Of a stretch of 58,783 bases of DNA, positions 47,898 through 56,866 are shown one piece after another. Position 1 is the first letter of the stretch. Each line of letters starts with the position of its first letter. Under the pieces are notes generated by a model. That model saw nothing but the letters and a program-made list of their open reading frames with translations, did not search any database and was not told the origin of the DNA. The stretch covers positions 31,483 through 90,265 of the forward strand of contig JAKVBT010000011.1 of the NCBI GenBank assembly GCA_022446905.1, read 5' to 3'. Source of the DNA: Phycisphaerales bacterium (GTDB lineage Bacteria; Planctomycetota; Phycisphaerae; Phycisphaerales; SM1A02). The position numbers and the translations under genes are program-made.

Positions 47898-50252
47898 ATG
47901 GTTGGCTCAATAACCATTTTGACGGGACTCACGACCGTACTGATCGGGGGTGATGTCGTGCCAGCAGCGCCGATGCGGCACGGCCTGGCCGAAATCGCGC
48001 ATCGCATTAAACATGAAGATTGCCGGCTGACGATCATTGGTGATTCGAATTCGCTTCGTGAGAAGAACCCACGAATGCTCGGTGGCATGATGCGGACATG
48101 GAACCCAGATCACTGGGCGGGGCGTGTGTCTCCGGGCACCAATTCCAGTAACGAGGGCATTCGCATCAATTGTTCTGAGACCGGACTGATTACAACTGGT
48201 CGACCAGTTTGGGATGCTGGTTCTGATGATCCGCAAGTGTGGAGCAATGGGCAGGACGGGTTCATTCCGACCCGTGGCTGGGACATTGTGACGGATGGAA
48301 CCGGCATGGGGCAATACGCGCCCTATACCCAGTCTCGACTCACCCGAATGGATGAGTACATCGGCGGTGACTGGACGGCCAACACCCCGATGAAGGCGCG
48401 GCTCATATTTGCCCATGATCAACAAGGCACCGATCCACTGCGCTACGTGGCCAGTAGGGATGGTGTTTACGGCGATTCGCAGTCCTTTGCGCCGCGGGAC
48501 TCCAGCGCCGACCGTCCGTGGATTGACTGGGTTGACGTCGATGTGCCCACCGGTACTGGTCAGGTCATGGCCGAGGTGCGCACTCCAGAAGGGTGGACGC
48601 CAGGCTTCCCTGGGAGTGACCCATGGCCGTGCCCTCAGAATTGCACGGCTGATCAGCGTTTCTATCACGTGACACAGGTGTTTTGGCGCACTGATGTGGC
48701 AGGGTTGCAAATCGACTCAATTTCGGAAGGTGGATTTACTGTTGAAGATCACCTGCCAGAATCGGGTCACTATGACGATGCGGCTTTACAAGCCTATCTC
48801 AACGCTACCCGGCAACCAAACGTCTTTGTGATTCTGCTTGGGCAGAACATGACTACGGCGCAGGCCAATGACATTGAGGGACTGTGGCGTTCTAAGTTGG
48901 AGGCTGTCATTGATCGCTATCGCGCAGCGACTCTCGCCAATGATCCAGCAGCCGACCCGCGATTTCTCTTGCTGTCCCCGTGGCAGACAGGCGCAGTAGG
49001 GCGATTTGTGCGGATTTCCAATGTCATGTATGAGATCTCGATGGAGCGAAGTGATGTTGGTTTTATCAACCTTCTCGCCCTTGGTCGGTCACCTATTGAA
49101 AATCGAGTGAGGGGTTTTCTTGAGCCCTCAGGAGTGCACTTTGACAGTGATGCTGGGGCCGACTATTTCACAGGATTGATCTGGGATCAGATTGAACGTG
49201 AGTTGGCTGGGCATCAGGACTTGGTGGTCCCGGGAGATCTCGACTCGATCGAGAACCTTGTACTTGACGACGAAGATGCACTTTGGCTGCATGCTGGCAC
49301 CTTTGTTGGCCCCATTGAATTCGAAGGAGCGAATGTTCAAGTAAGTGGATGGGGTGACTATGAGACCACGATTGTTAACGGTGCGGGCTGGGAGTCGACT
49401 ATCCGAGTTCATCCTCAGGCCAGTGCGTCCATGACACGAGTCGCTATAGAGGGTGGTGAGGGGACCGCGATTGGTTCGGAGAATGAACGCCGAGGTGGTG
49501 GCATCTGGATTGATGAAGGTCAATTGCATCTTGATGACGTGCAGGTTGAAGGGGGCGCAACAACTTGGGGCGGTGCTGTGGCGATGCGTGACGGCATATT
49601 GAACATCGTTGACAGCCAGATTATGAACGCCTTTGCGACCATTGGCGGTGGGCTCATGCATATCGATGGTGGCACAACGGAAATGAGTGATGTTGTACTG
49701 CTCTTTGGTGGCGCTTCCTATGGCGGGGGCATGATGTTGGCTGCTGGTAACGTCACGATGGATGAAGTCAATATGGAGTACGGACAGGCAGTCTCTCGAG
49801 GAGGTGCCATTGCTCAGACCGGTGGGGTGTTGTCAATTCGCCAGAGTCAGATCAGTAGTGCTCAGGCCCCACAGGATGCCGGACTATGGCTCAATGCAGG
49901 GGAATCTGCACTGGTCGATGTGCGTATCAGTGGGCATGTCGCGGACCAGTCTGCTGGGGGCATCGGCATTGAGCAGGCGCTTGTCTACTTGGCCTCAACC
50001 TCAATCTGCAATAACCAACCCGACAACATCACAGGCCAGTGGGTTGATCTCGGACAGAATGAGCTCTTGTCATATTGCACCTGTAGCGGTGATTTGGATG
50101 GATCCAACGATGTAGGTGTCGACGATCTGTTGATTGTCGTAGCTGAATGGGGACCGTGCCCGGAAGGCTGTCTCGGTGATGTAGACAATTCCGGCTCTGT
50201 TGGTACAGACGACATCTTGACCATACTCTCGGTGTGGGGTCCCTGTCTCTAA
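47898..50252 (+). CDS. Secreted SGNH-hydrolase-like, beta-helix and dockerin-like fusion protein
   Basis: 784 residues from the ATG at 47898 (a TTG at 47838 is an alternative). Signal peptide about 1-25. Residues about 45-440 look like an SGNH/GDSL hydrolase: IIGDSNS is block I, VILLGQNM stands where block III has GxND, and GVHFDSDAG holds a block-V-like His. Residues about 460-720 are right-handed beta-helix coils (GGGIWIDEGQLHLDDVQVEG, GGALMHI-type turns). The C-terminus is a dockerin-like pair (GDLDGSNDVGVDDLLIVVAE and GDVDNSGSVGTDDILTILSV) with GPC after each. It may deacylate a polysaccharide on the outside (inference). Confidence 0.78.
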   Translation: MVGSITILTGLTTVLIGGDVVPAAPMRHGLAEIAHRIKHEDCRLTIIGDSNSLREKNPRMLGGMMRTWNPDHWAGRVSPGTNSSNEGIRINCSETGLITTGRPVWDAGSDDPQVWSNGQDGFIPTRGWDIVTDGTGMGQYAPYTQSRLTRMDEYIGGDWTANTPMKARLIFAHDQQGTDPLRYVASRDGVYGDSQSFAPRDSSADRPWIDWVDVDVPTGTGQVMAEVRTPEGWTPGFPGSDPWPCPQNCTADQRFYHVTQVFWRTDVAGLQIDSISEGGFTVEDHLPESGHYDDAALQAYLNATRQPNVFVILLGQNMTTAQANDIEGLWRSKLEAVIDRYRAATLANDPAADPRFLLLSPWQTGAVGRFVRISNVMYEISMERSDVGFINLLALGRSPIENRVRGFLEPSGVHFDSDAGADYFTGLIWDQIERELAGHQDLVVPGDLDSIENLVLDDEDALWLHAGTFVGPIEFEGANVQVSGWGDYETTIVNGAGWESTIRVHPQASASMTRVAIEGGEGTAIGSENERRGGGIWIDEGQLHLDDVQVEGGATTWGGAVAMRDGILNIVDSQIMNAFATIGGGLMHIDGGTTEMSDVVLLFGGASYGGGMMLAAGNVTMDEVNMEYGQAVSRGGAIAQTGGVLSIRQSQISSAQAPQDAGLWLNAGESALVDVRISGHVADQSAGGIGIEQALVYLASTSICNNQPDNITGQWVDLGQNELLSYCTCSGDLDGSNDVGVDDLLIVVAEWGPCPEGCLGDVDNSGSVGTDDILTILSVWGPCL

Positions 50253-50297
50253 GGTCTCATCCGCCAATATTGACGGCTTGCTATCCTCACCATCGCC

Positions 50298-51452
50298 ATG
50301 AGGATTGTCGAGTACTTACATCGCGTTGACTTTGTTTATGGTGGTCCTCCACGCGCGGTGGTTGATCTGTGCCGTGTTCTGCATCGTCGAGGGCATGATG
50401 TCACTCTGGCCACGACGGTGACTCGCGATGTGCCGCAGCAGTGGATCGATGCGGATGAGGGGCCGCGCATTCTCCAGGTGCCAGTGCCCGCTCTTCCAGG
50501 GCGGTTCTTCCGTCCAGGTCAGCTTGGCGAGTTGCGGCAGGCTGTTCGCGCCGCTGACGTCATGCAATTGCATGGAGTGTGGGAACGCGCGAATATCCAG
50601 ATCTCGGGCATGGCTCGTCGCGTTGGAACCCCATATGTCGTCAGTCTGCGCGGCATGTTGGATGATTGGTGTATGGCCCAGCGTGGACTCAAGAAGCGGA
50701 TGTATTTGGGGCTTGGTGGCCGCAAGGTGCTCGAGGGTGCAGCTTTTGTGCACTGCACTGCTGAAGGAGAGTTGGAGCAATCACGCAAGTGGTTCCCGAG
50801 AGGTCAAGGTCGGGTGATTCCGAACTTGATGGACCTTGAGGTGTTTGAGACATTGCGCGGTCCAGAGCCTGCTCAAAAACGATGGCCACAACTCAAGGAT
50901 GAAGGTCCACACCTCCTTTTCCTGAGTCGATTGCATGTCAAAAAGGGTATTGAGCACCTGCTCGCCGCCATGCCACGGTTGATAGATGCATTTCCGAATC
51001 TGCAGCTCTATATGGCAGGGCCAGGTGATGATGACTATGTGGAGTCGCTCAAGCAATTGGCTTGTTCACATGGCGTTGATGGGTGTACACACTTTACAGG
51101 TCAGATCGGGGGCGATGAGAAGTGGTCGCTGTATGAAGCCTGCGACTTGTTTGTGCTACCGAGCAGTCAGGAAAATTTTGGCTTCGTTCAGTTTGAAGCA
51201 CTTGCTTGTGGTACAGCCGTCATGACCACCAAGCTCGTTGATACATGGCGTGAAGTTGTTGACAGTGGTGGTGGGATTGCTGTCGAGCAGTCAGCGGACG
51301 CAATTGTCGAAGGCATTGCTCCATTGCTTGCTGATCGAGCGAAGCTCAAATCCATGGGCAACGCGGGTCGTCAGTGGGTGTTTGATCACATGTCAACAGA
51401 TTCTATTGCTTCGCAACTTGAAGCGATGTATCAGGATGCCGCGAACGGTTGA
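50298..51452 (+). CDS. Glycosyltransferase family 4-type (GT-B)
   Basis: 384 residues, full GT4 length. EYLHRVDFVYGGPPRAVVDL at the N-terminus binds the acceptor region; the donor half has LFLSRLHVKKGIEHLLAAM, DLFVLPSSQENFGFVQFEAL (E-x7-E) and GTAVMTTKLVD. It transfers a sugar from a nucleotide-sugar onto a glycan. The end overlaps the transporter gene by 17 nt, so the two are coupled. It belongs functionally with the polysaccharide genes of the window, although it is not adjacent to them. Confidence 0.95.
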   Translation: MRIVEYLHRVDFVYGGPPRAVVDLCRVLHRRGHDVTLATTVTRDVPQQWIDADEGPRILQVPVPALPGRFFRPGQLGELRQAVRAADVMQLHGVWERANIQISGMARRVGTPYVVSLRGMLDDWCMAQRGLKKRMYLGLGGRKVLEGAAFVHCTAEGELEQSRKWFPRGQGRVIPNLMDLEVFETLRGPEPAQKRWPQLKDEGPHLLFLSRLHVKKGIEHLLAAMPRLIDAFPNLQLYMAGPGDDDYVESLKQLACSHGVDGCTHFTGQIGGDEKWSLYEACDLFVLPSSQENFGFVQFEALACGTAVMTTKLVDTWREVVDSGGGIAVEQSADAIVEGIAPLLADRAKLKSMGNAGRQWVFDHMSTDSIASQLEAMYQDAANG

Positions 51453-52773
51453 TGGGGTGAACACACGCGCTCCACTGGCATTGCATGATCGGCCACTGCT
51501 GCGTCTGATTACGTTGTGTGCGCTGTATCTGACACAAGGCCTTCCCTATGGATTTATGTTTCTCACGCTGAGCGGGGTGTTGGCGCGTGAGGGGATGTCT
51601 CCTGGTGATATCGGCGACCTCTTGAAGTATGCGACCCTTCCTTGGGCATTTAAGTGGATTGCGGGCCCGATCATCGATGGATTTGGTCTCCCTTCAATGG
51701 GCCGACGGCGGCCTTGGATTTTGCTTGCTCAGTCTGGCATGGTCCTGTCACTTGTGGTCCTTTCCTTTGGGCCTGACCCACTGACCCATCATGGCTTTCT
51801 AGCCACTGGACTCTTTTGCATGTCGGCCTGTTCCGCGCTGCAAGATGTTTCAGTCGATGCGCTGGCCGTAGACATGCTGCGTGACTCTGAACGTGGACGT
51901 GCAAATGGATTCATGTATGGCAGTTCCTATATGGGCAATGCGCTTGGCGGCGCCGGGATGGGCACGATTGTCGCAGTGGGTGGATTGCGGGTTGGATTCT
52001 TAGTGATTGCGCTCGTGGTTACCTTTGTGATGCTGTTGCCGTTGTTCATCCGAGAGCGCAGTTCAGAACGACTATTGCCGTGGACCCGAGGCGAGGCTTC
52101 ACTGCAGAGCCCTGATGTTGCAGATTCATTGGTGACGGCGGTGATGCGCCTGACTCGCGCCTTTTCATTGCGATCAAGTATCGCCCTGGCGCTTCTGACA
52201 CTGACGATTTCAATTTCTAATGGGATGTTGACCGGATTCTCTTCGGTTCTAATCATTCAGGATCTTGGTTGGTCAGTCGAAAAGAATGCTACTTGGGGCG
52301 GGTTTGCAACATGGATGGGTCTGATTGGATCCATCGGTGGTGGTCTGCTCGCTGATCGAATTGGTGCTCGACGTTTGGCTGTGATGGCCGGGTCGATGCT
52401 CGCAATCCTGACACTGATCTTTGCTGATGCTCAGACCTTGTGGCGATATGACAGCTTCATCATCGCGCACATGTTCTTTGATGCTTTGTTGTCAGGTATT
52501 TTATATGTCTCATTGTTCTCATTGTGTATGAAGGTGTCGTGGCCACTTGTTGCAGCGACGCAGTTCACGGCCTACATGGCCATGATGAATTTTTCACGGA
52601 CCATTGGTCAAGATTTGACAGGTCGAATTGAAGATATGGTGACCATAAGCGGCGCCTATGCCCTTGCGGCCGTGCTTCAGGCAGCGCCTCTATTGTTCTT
52701 GATCTTCATTGATCCTGATCAAACCCGGCGCGTGCTTGGCGACCGGGAGTCACAAACCGATACCTCAGGATGA
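51436..52773 (+). CDS. AmpG-like major facilitator transporter
   Basis: 445 residues from the ATG at 51436; a GTG at 51457 just after the upstream stop is an alternative (no decisive ribosome site). Twelve hydrophobic spans. LYLTQGLPYGFMFLTLSG, KYATLPWAFKWIAGPIIDG and GRRRPWILLAQ resemble the AmpG branch, which imports muropeptides; related members carry other substrates. Coupled to the glycosyltransferase. Stop overlaps that of the convergent 52765 gene by 9 nt. Confidence 0.85.
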   Translation: MPRTVDGVNTRAPLALHDRPLLRLITLCALYLTQGLPYGFMFLTLSGVLAREGMSPGDIGDLLKYATLPWAFKWIAGPIIDGFGLPSMGRRRPWILLAQSGMVLSLVVLSFGPDPLTHHGFLATGLFCMSACSALQDVSVDALAVDMLRDSERGRANGFMYGSSYMGNALGGAGMGTIVAVGGLRVGFLVIALVVTFVMLLPLFIRERSSERLLPWTRGEASLQSPDVADSLVTAVMRLTRAFSLRSSIALALLTLTISISNGMLTGFSSVLIIQDLGWSVEKNATWGGFATWMGLIGSIGGGLLADRIGARRLAVMAGSMLAILTLIFADAQTLWRYDSFIIAHMFFDALLSGILYVSLFSLCMKVSWPLVAATQFTAYMAMMNFSRTIGQDLTGRIEDMVTISGAYALAAVLQAAPLLFLIFIDPDQTRRVLGDRESQTDTSG

Positions 52774-53484
52774 GCCGTCGCGCATGCGGTCGAGACTCTC
52801 AGGGAATGGGTAGGTAGCAAAGGCGCCAGTTGGGGCCTTATGCCACATTGCCAATGAGGGGTAAACATCGCCGCGATATCCAGCGTTGTATATCGTGCGC
52901 AGAATGGCCTCGAATGCCGGCTCCTCGCCATTTTGATCAATGAGCCGGTTGGAGTGCGCGCCCAAAAAAGACACACTGGCGGTTGGCTGACGATCATGTC
53001 GGTGTTGCAGCATTTTCGCAATTGTGCGAAAGCCCTTTTCGAGGTCGTCAAGTGTGAAGTGCGCTTGGCCACGTGGTCGCAGAATGGCAAGGACCAGAAT
53101 ACTGTCGAGGTCAAACTTGAGGATGTACGGTTCGCGGTCCCCGCGGCCGTGTAGAGAAGCGGACTCTTGGAACACACGCGCGTAGGAGGTCGCTGACTCC
53201 ACGGTCCATTGACTGGTAGTTACCAGTTCAAGTAGCGTTCCAATAATTCCGTGAGAGTTGTCAGTGTCGTTGATGCCGCACACAACGGTGCGGTACCGAC
53301 CAGCAAGCACATCACGGAGCAGGCTCTGTCCCCATTGAATGCGAATCTCCCCGCCACCCACTGTCGCTTCGCGTGGGTCATGTGATGGAAGAATGATGAT
53401 CCGATCACTGCGGCGATCTGCTTCCATGAGGCTGTCGCCATCACCCTGATAGAGGCGGGGGCGGTGGGTATCGGTAGTGGTCAT
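52765..53484 (-). CDS. Hypothetical protein
   Basis: 239 residues from the ATG at 53484, with GGAG 8 nt upstream. No signal, no membrane span. Contains an alternating beta/alpha pattern (RIIILPSHDP, TVVCGINDTDNSHG, YILKFDLDSILVLAIL) but no catalytic motif I recognise. It is convergent with the transporter, and the divergent neighbour is a PqiA-like gene. Function unknown. Confidence 0.6.
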   Translation of the reverse strand: MTTTDTHRPRLYQGDGDSLMEADRRSDRIIILPSHDPREATVGGGEIRIQWGQSLLRDVLAGRYRTVVCGINDTDNSHGIIGTLLELVTTSQWTVESATSYARVFQESASLHGRGDREPYILKFDLDSILVLAILRPRGQAHFTLDDLEKGFRTIAKMLQHRHDRQPTASVSFLGAHSNRLIDQNGEEPAFEAILRTIYNAGYRGDVYPSLAMWHKAPTGAFATYPFPESLDRMRDGSS

Positions 53485-53784
53485 GGTGTGTCTCCGTGAC
53501 TGGGGGATCAATGGTGCCATCGGCCGGAACCGATGAAGGGAGCATACCGCCCCGGAGCCTTCAGGCAGATAGGCTGCCCCATAGTCGTGCAGTCCAAGGC
53601 CAAGAGGTGCTCAGGAGTTGACCATGGACGGGATTTGGCATCGCTCCGCTGCGGTGGTCAGGGCCATTGCTGCTGAGGCCTACTGATTCGTGAGCCTGGG
53701 GGATTCTGCTCCTTGTGATACTGGTTCCATTGGCCGGATCTGTAATCGTGAGTTACCTTGTCGCAGGAGTCTGAGAAGCGACCC
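53485..53784. other. 300-nt region with a possible leader ORF
   Basis: An ATG at 53624 preceded by AGGAG (6 nt) opens a 20-codon ORF ending TGA at 53686. After it, another frame is strongly hydrophobic (WGILLLVILVPLAGSVIV) but has no start codon. This could be a leader peptide for the PqiA-like gene or a decayed small membrane protein gene; I cannot tell which. No tRNA or hairpin of note. Confidence 0.4.
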
Positions 53785-54897
53785 ATGGATCACCCGCACA
53801 TGAATCAGCGATCACGCCTGTATCCAACCATGCCGATGTGGGCCAAGGCACTTGTGCCAATCCTATTGCTGCTTTCACTCATCCTCAATGTCATCGCACT
53901 ACTACCAGGCGTCCCGTTTATGGAGATTGTCGGTGAGGTGCTGCCCGGCCCATATTCGATTCTCAGGGTCATTCAGTTGTTGTGGGAGCATCAACTGTAC
54001 CCACTGGTGATCTTGGTGATTGGTTTTTCAGTCCTCTTCCCTCCGATCAAACTGACGTTGGCAACCGTATCGATGATGTGTCATATGACACCACGTGGAC
54101 GTGAACGCCTGTTGGGCGCGATTGGACACTTGGGCCGCTGGAGTCTGCTCGATGTATTCGTGTCGCTGCTGATTCTGCTGGTACTTGGCAAACAGGGTCT
54201 CACGGGTGTGACCGTGAAGTACGGCCTTTACTGCTTTACAGGTGCCATCATCCTCAGCATGGTGGCAGGAACAGTGCTTCATGAGATCGTGCGCAAGCAA
54301 AACCCAAAGCCAACATTGGTCTTGGGGCATATTCGGCCGGCAATTATTTATGCGGGATGGCAGGGCGTGGTGTCGACGGTGCTTTGTATCGGATCCGTTA
54401 TTGTCATCGGCCGGGCTTTTTTCTATCCGCTCTTCCATGTAAACCAGTTTGGCCTAGTCAGCAATACTTGGTCGCTCAAGGCTGGCATCGACTACCTCTT
54501 TGATGGTCATCTGTCGCTGTTTGCAGTAGTGATGGTTTTGTTTCTGATTATTGCGCCACTTCTGACCATCTTGCTGCTTCTCATTTCGCTTTATGTGCCT
54601 TTGCCCAACACCTACCGCAGACGTACTTATCTTTGGACTCGATATGTGAGCGAATGGTGCATGCTGGATGTATTTGCGCTTGCGATGATGCTTTATCTAT
54701 CAGAGCAGAACAATTTTGTGCAACTCACCTTGCTCAACGGACTCTGGTATCTCTTTGGTGCGGTTGTGGTCTTTATGGTCAGCTTGCTGTGGGCAGAGTA
54801 TGTATCCAGAAGAGCAACATTAAGGCGGATTGCCACACTGAATGATCCTGTGACATTCGTCGGCGGCGCAGCGAAAAAAACAGATGAAGATCCATGA
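53785..54897 (+). CDS. PqiA-like (paraquat-inducible protein A family) membrane protein
   Basis: 370 residues from the ATG at 53785, with GAGAAG 6 nt upstream. Eight or more hydrophobic spans in two similar halves; LGRWSLLDVFVSLLILLVLG in the first half and YVSEWCMLDVFALAMMLYLS in the second match the PqiA signature. The N-terminal Cys pairs typical of Escherichia coli PqiA are absent. PqiA proteins work with MCE proteins in lipid movement across the envelope; no MCE gene is here. The stop overlaps the next gene start as ATGA. Confidence 0.88.
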   Translation: MDHPHMNQRSRLYPTMPMWAKALVPILLLLSLILNVIALLPGVPFMEIVGEVLPGPYSILRVIQLLWEHQLYPLVILVIGFSVLFPPIKLTLATVSMMCHMTPRGRERLLGAIGHLGRWSLLDVFVSLLILLVLGKQGLTGVTVKYGLYCFTGAIILSMVAGTVLHEIVRKQNPKPTLVLGHIRPAIIYAGWQGVVSTVLCIGSVIVIGRAFFYPLFHVNQFGLVSNTWSLKAGIDYLFDGHLSLFAVVMVLFLIIAPLLTILLLLISLYVPLPNTYRRRTYLWTRYVSEWCMLDVFALAMMLYLSEQNNFVQLTLLNGLWYLFGAVVVFMVSLLWAEYVSRRATLRRIATLNDPVTFVGGAAKKTDEDP

Positions 54898-55631
54898 GTC
54901 TGCAATCAGAACTTTCGGATGTCTCCAGCAGATTGTCGGATACGCTCTGCGACGTTGCTCCGGTTGATCCCGTAACCCATATATACGATCCGACCAGATA
55001 TGCAGTGATGGCTCATCGGGCCTTCCTCGCCTATGCTCGAATCGGCATCGATGCATTGCTGCTTGGGATGAATCCAGGCCCATGGGGTATGGCGCAAACT
55101 GGTGTGCCCTTTGGAGAAGTTGCAGCAGTAAGAGAATTTCTCGGTATCAACGCCGAGATTGGCCGCCCGGATTACGAGCATCCGAAACGACCGGTCACGG
55201 GTCTTTTCTGCACACGAAGCGAGGTGAGTGGCCGGCGACTCTGGGGTTGGGCGCAGTCTAATTTTGGTACTTGTGACGCCTTCTTTGAGCACTACTTCGT
55301 GTGGAACTGGTGTCCACTGGCATTTCTTGAGGAGTCGGGACGCAATCGGACTCCAGACAAATTGCCGCCTAGCACGCGGCAAGCGATTGAAGATGCCTGT
55401 GATCAGGCGATTATCGATGTTGTTGATCTACTTCAGCCCCGAAGTGTGGTCGGCGTTGGCGCATTCGCCAGCAAAAGAGCTCGGCGTGCATTGGCCCAGC
55501 GCGATCTTCCCGTGCATCAGATTCTGCATCCCAGTCCAGCAAGCCCGGCTGCCAATCGAGGGTGGCAACCACAGATTGAAGCGCAATTGGAATCCTTGGG
55601 ATTGCCGGCATCAGCTGGTGTCAAGAGTTGA
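54894..55631 (+). CDS. SMUG1-type uracil-DNA glycosylase
   Basis: 245 residues. The catalytic motif at 58-76 is GMNPGPWGMAQTGVPFGEV, nearly the vertebrate SMUG1 motif (GMNPGPFGM), with Trp in place of Phe. The second motif is LHPSPASPAAN (His near 213). SMUG1-type enzymes remove uracil and oxidised pyrimidines from DNA and are rare in bacteria. Translationally coupled to the PqiA-like gene (ATGA), with no obvious functional link. It is convergent with the amidohydrolase pair, 8 nt apart. Confidence 0.92.
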   Translation: MSLQSELSDVSSRLSDTLCDVAPVDPVTHIYDPTRYAVMAHRAFLAYARIGIDALLLGMNPGPWGMAQTGVPFGEVAAVREFLGINAEIGRPDYEHPKRPVTGLFCTRSEVSGRRLWGWAQSNFGTCDAFFEHYFVWNWCPLAFLEESGRNRTPDKLPPSTRQAIEDACDQAIIDVVDLLQPRSVVGVGAFASKRARRALAQRDLPVHQILHPSPASPAANRGWQPQIEAQLESLGLPASAGVKS

Positions 55632-55639
55632 GTCGTGAC

Positions 55640-56866
55640 CTATCGAACGACGGTGGAGACCTGTTTGCCGTCGACGATGACACCAACACAATGGGTCGTC
55701 CACTCGAATGGATCGCCATCCCAAAGTGCGATATCAGCATCTTTGCCAGGCTCTAGGGAGCCAACTCGATCGTCAACGCCAAGTAGCCGCGCCGAATCAA
55801 GGGTGCATGCACGTAGGGCGCGTTCACGACCTAAGCCATGCGCCGCGGCCTGAGCGGCCTCAAAGACCAGCACGCGAACCTTGGGTACATACGACTCATA
55901 TCCTGTTTGCATGGCAATGGGAATGCCGGCATCGGCGAGTTTGGCAGCGGTGGTGAATGACGCATTTTCCATTTCACCGTACATGCGAATCAATTGAGGA
56001 TGCACGATGACAGGCACACCAGCCTCCTTGATTTCATCCATGACCCGATACGCTTCACTACCACCATCGATGACGATCTTGATGTCGAATTCTTTAGCCA
56101 GGCGGAGGGCATTCATGATGTCGTGCGTTCGATGCGCGTGAATCAGTAGCGGCATGTCTCCATTGAGTGCTGAGGCCAGCGCCTCCAGCTGGAGATTGCG
56201 CTTTGGAAAATCCTCTGGTTCATCTTTGTCATCACTGTCTGTGACAGCAGCATGTTTGCGGGCGTACTCCTGGGCTTCGATGAGCCGTTGTCGAAGCATG
56301 GCCATGCTTTTTGAGCGGTTTCCTGGACTCTTGTCTTGTGATTTCAATCCGCTTTCACCAAGCGTGCATGCGATCATGGCATCCGGGACAATCACTACTT
56401 CGTTGATCGTGTCACCGTACGTTTTGCAGATCATGGTGCGTCCCGAAACTAGTTCGCCTGGTGCATGACCTGTATGTACGGTGGTTGTTCCAAACTGACG
56501 AACCCATTCAACCAAACGCTCACGGGGATTGAAGGCATCGATCGCGCGTAGTTCAGGTTGAATTGGCTTGGACCGCTCAAGCATGTCTTGGTCATGGGGG
56601 ATGTTGTATTGTCCAGTCAGCCCAACCGTGCCTCGGGCATCGACCAAGCCAGGGGTTGCAACGGCGCAGCGAATGACCTTCTCCTGTCCGGTGGGCTTGA
56701 TATCAGCAGCAGTGCCGACTTTGACGATGTGTCCATCACGAATGACGATGCAACCGTTTTTGATGGGGGGACTGGATACTGGGTGTACGACATCGGCGTA
56801 GACGATCGTGCTTGAACTCGTGGCGGCCATAATTTGTGCCGCGAGCAAAACGGTGGACATCATCAT
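55640..56866 (-). CDS. Amidohydrolase-like secreted protein lacking metal ligands
   Basis: 408 residues with a signal peptide (about 1-16). The overall fold follows the imidazolonepropionase-like amidohydrolases, but the PGLxDxHxH motif reads TPGLVDARGTVG (72-82), so both His are lost (Arg78, Thr80). Later ligand sites are also changed compared with the neighbour: VIDGGSEAY against LHHVSDGW, and AMQTGYES against AYHTDDW. One HAHRTHD segment remains. It is therefore probably non-catalytic, perhaps a partner of the neighbour, to which it is joined by ATGA overlap. Confidence 0.85.
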   Translation of the reverse strand: MMMSTVLLAAQIMAATSSSTIVYADVVHPVSSPPIKNGCIVIRDGHIVKVGTAADIKPTGQEKVIRCAVATPGLVDARGTVGLTGQYNIPHDQDMLERSKPIQPELRAIDAFNPRERLVEWVRQFGTTTVHTGHAPGELVSGRTMICKTYGDTINEVVIVPDAMIACTLGESGLKSQDKSPGNRSKSMAMLRQRLIEAQEYARKHAAVTDSDDKDEPEDFPKRNLQLEALASALNGDMPLLIHAHRTHDIMNALRLAKEFDIKIVIDGGSEAYRVMDEIKEAGVPVIVHPQLIRMYGEMENASFTTAAKLADAGIPIAMQTGYESYVPKVRVLVFEAAQAAAHGLGRERALRACTLDSARLLGVDDRVGSLEPGKDADIALWDGDPFEWTTHCVGVIVDGKQVSTVVR

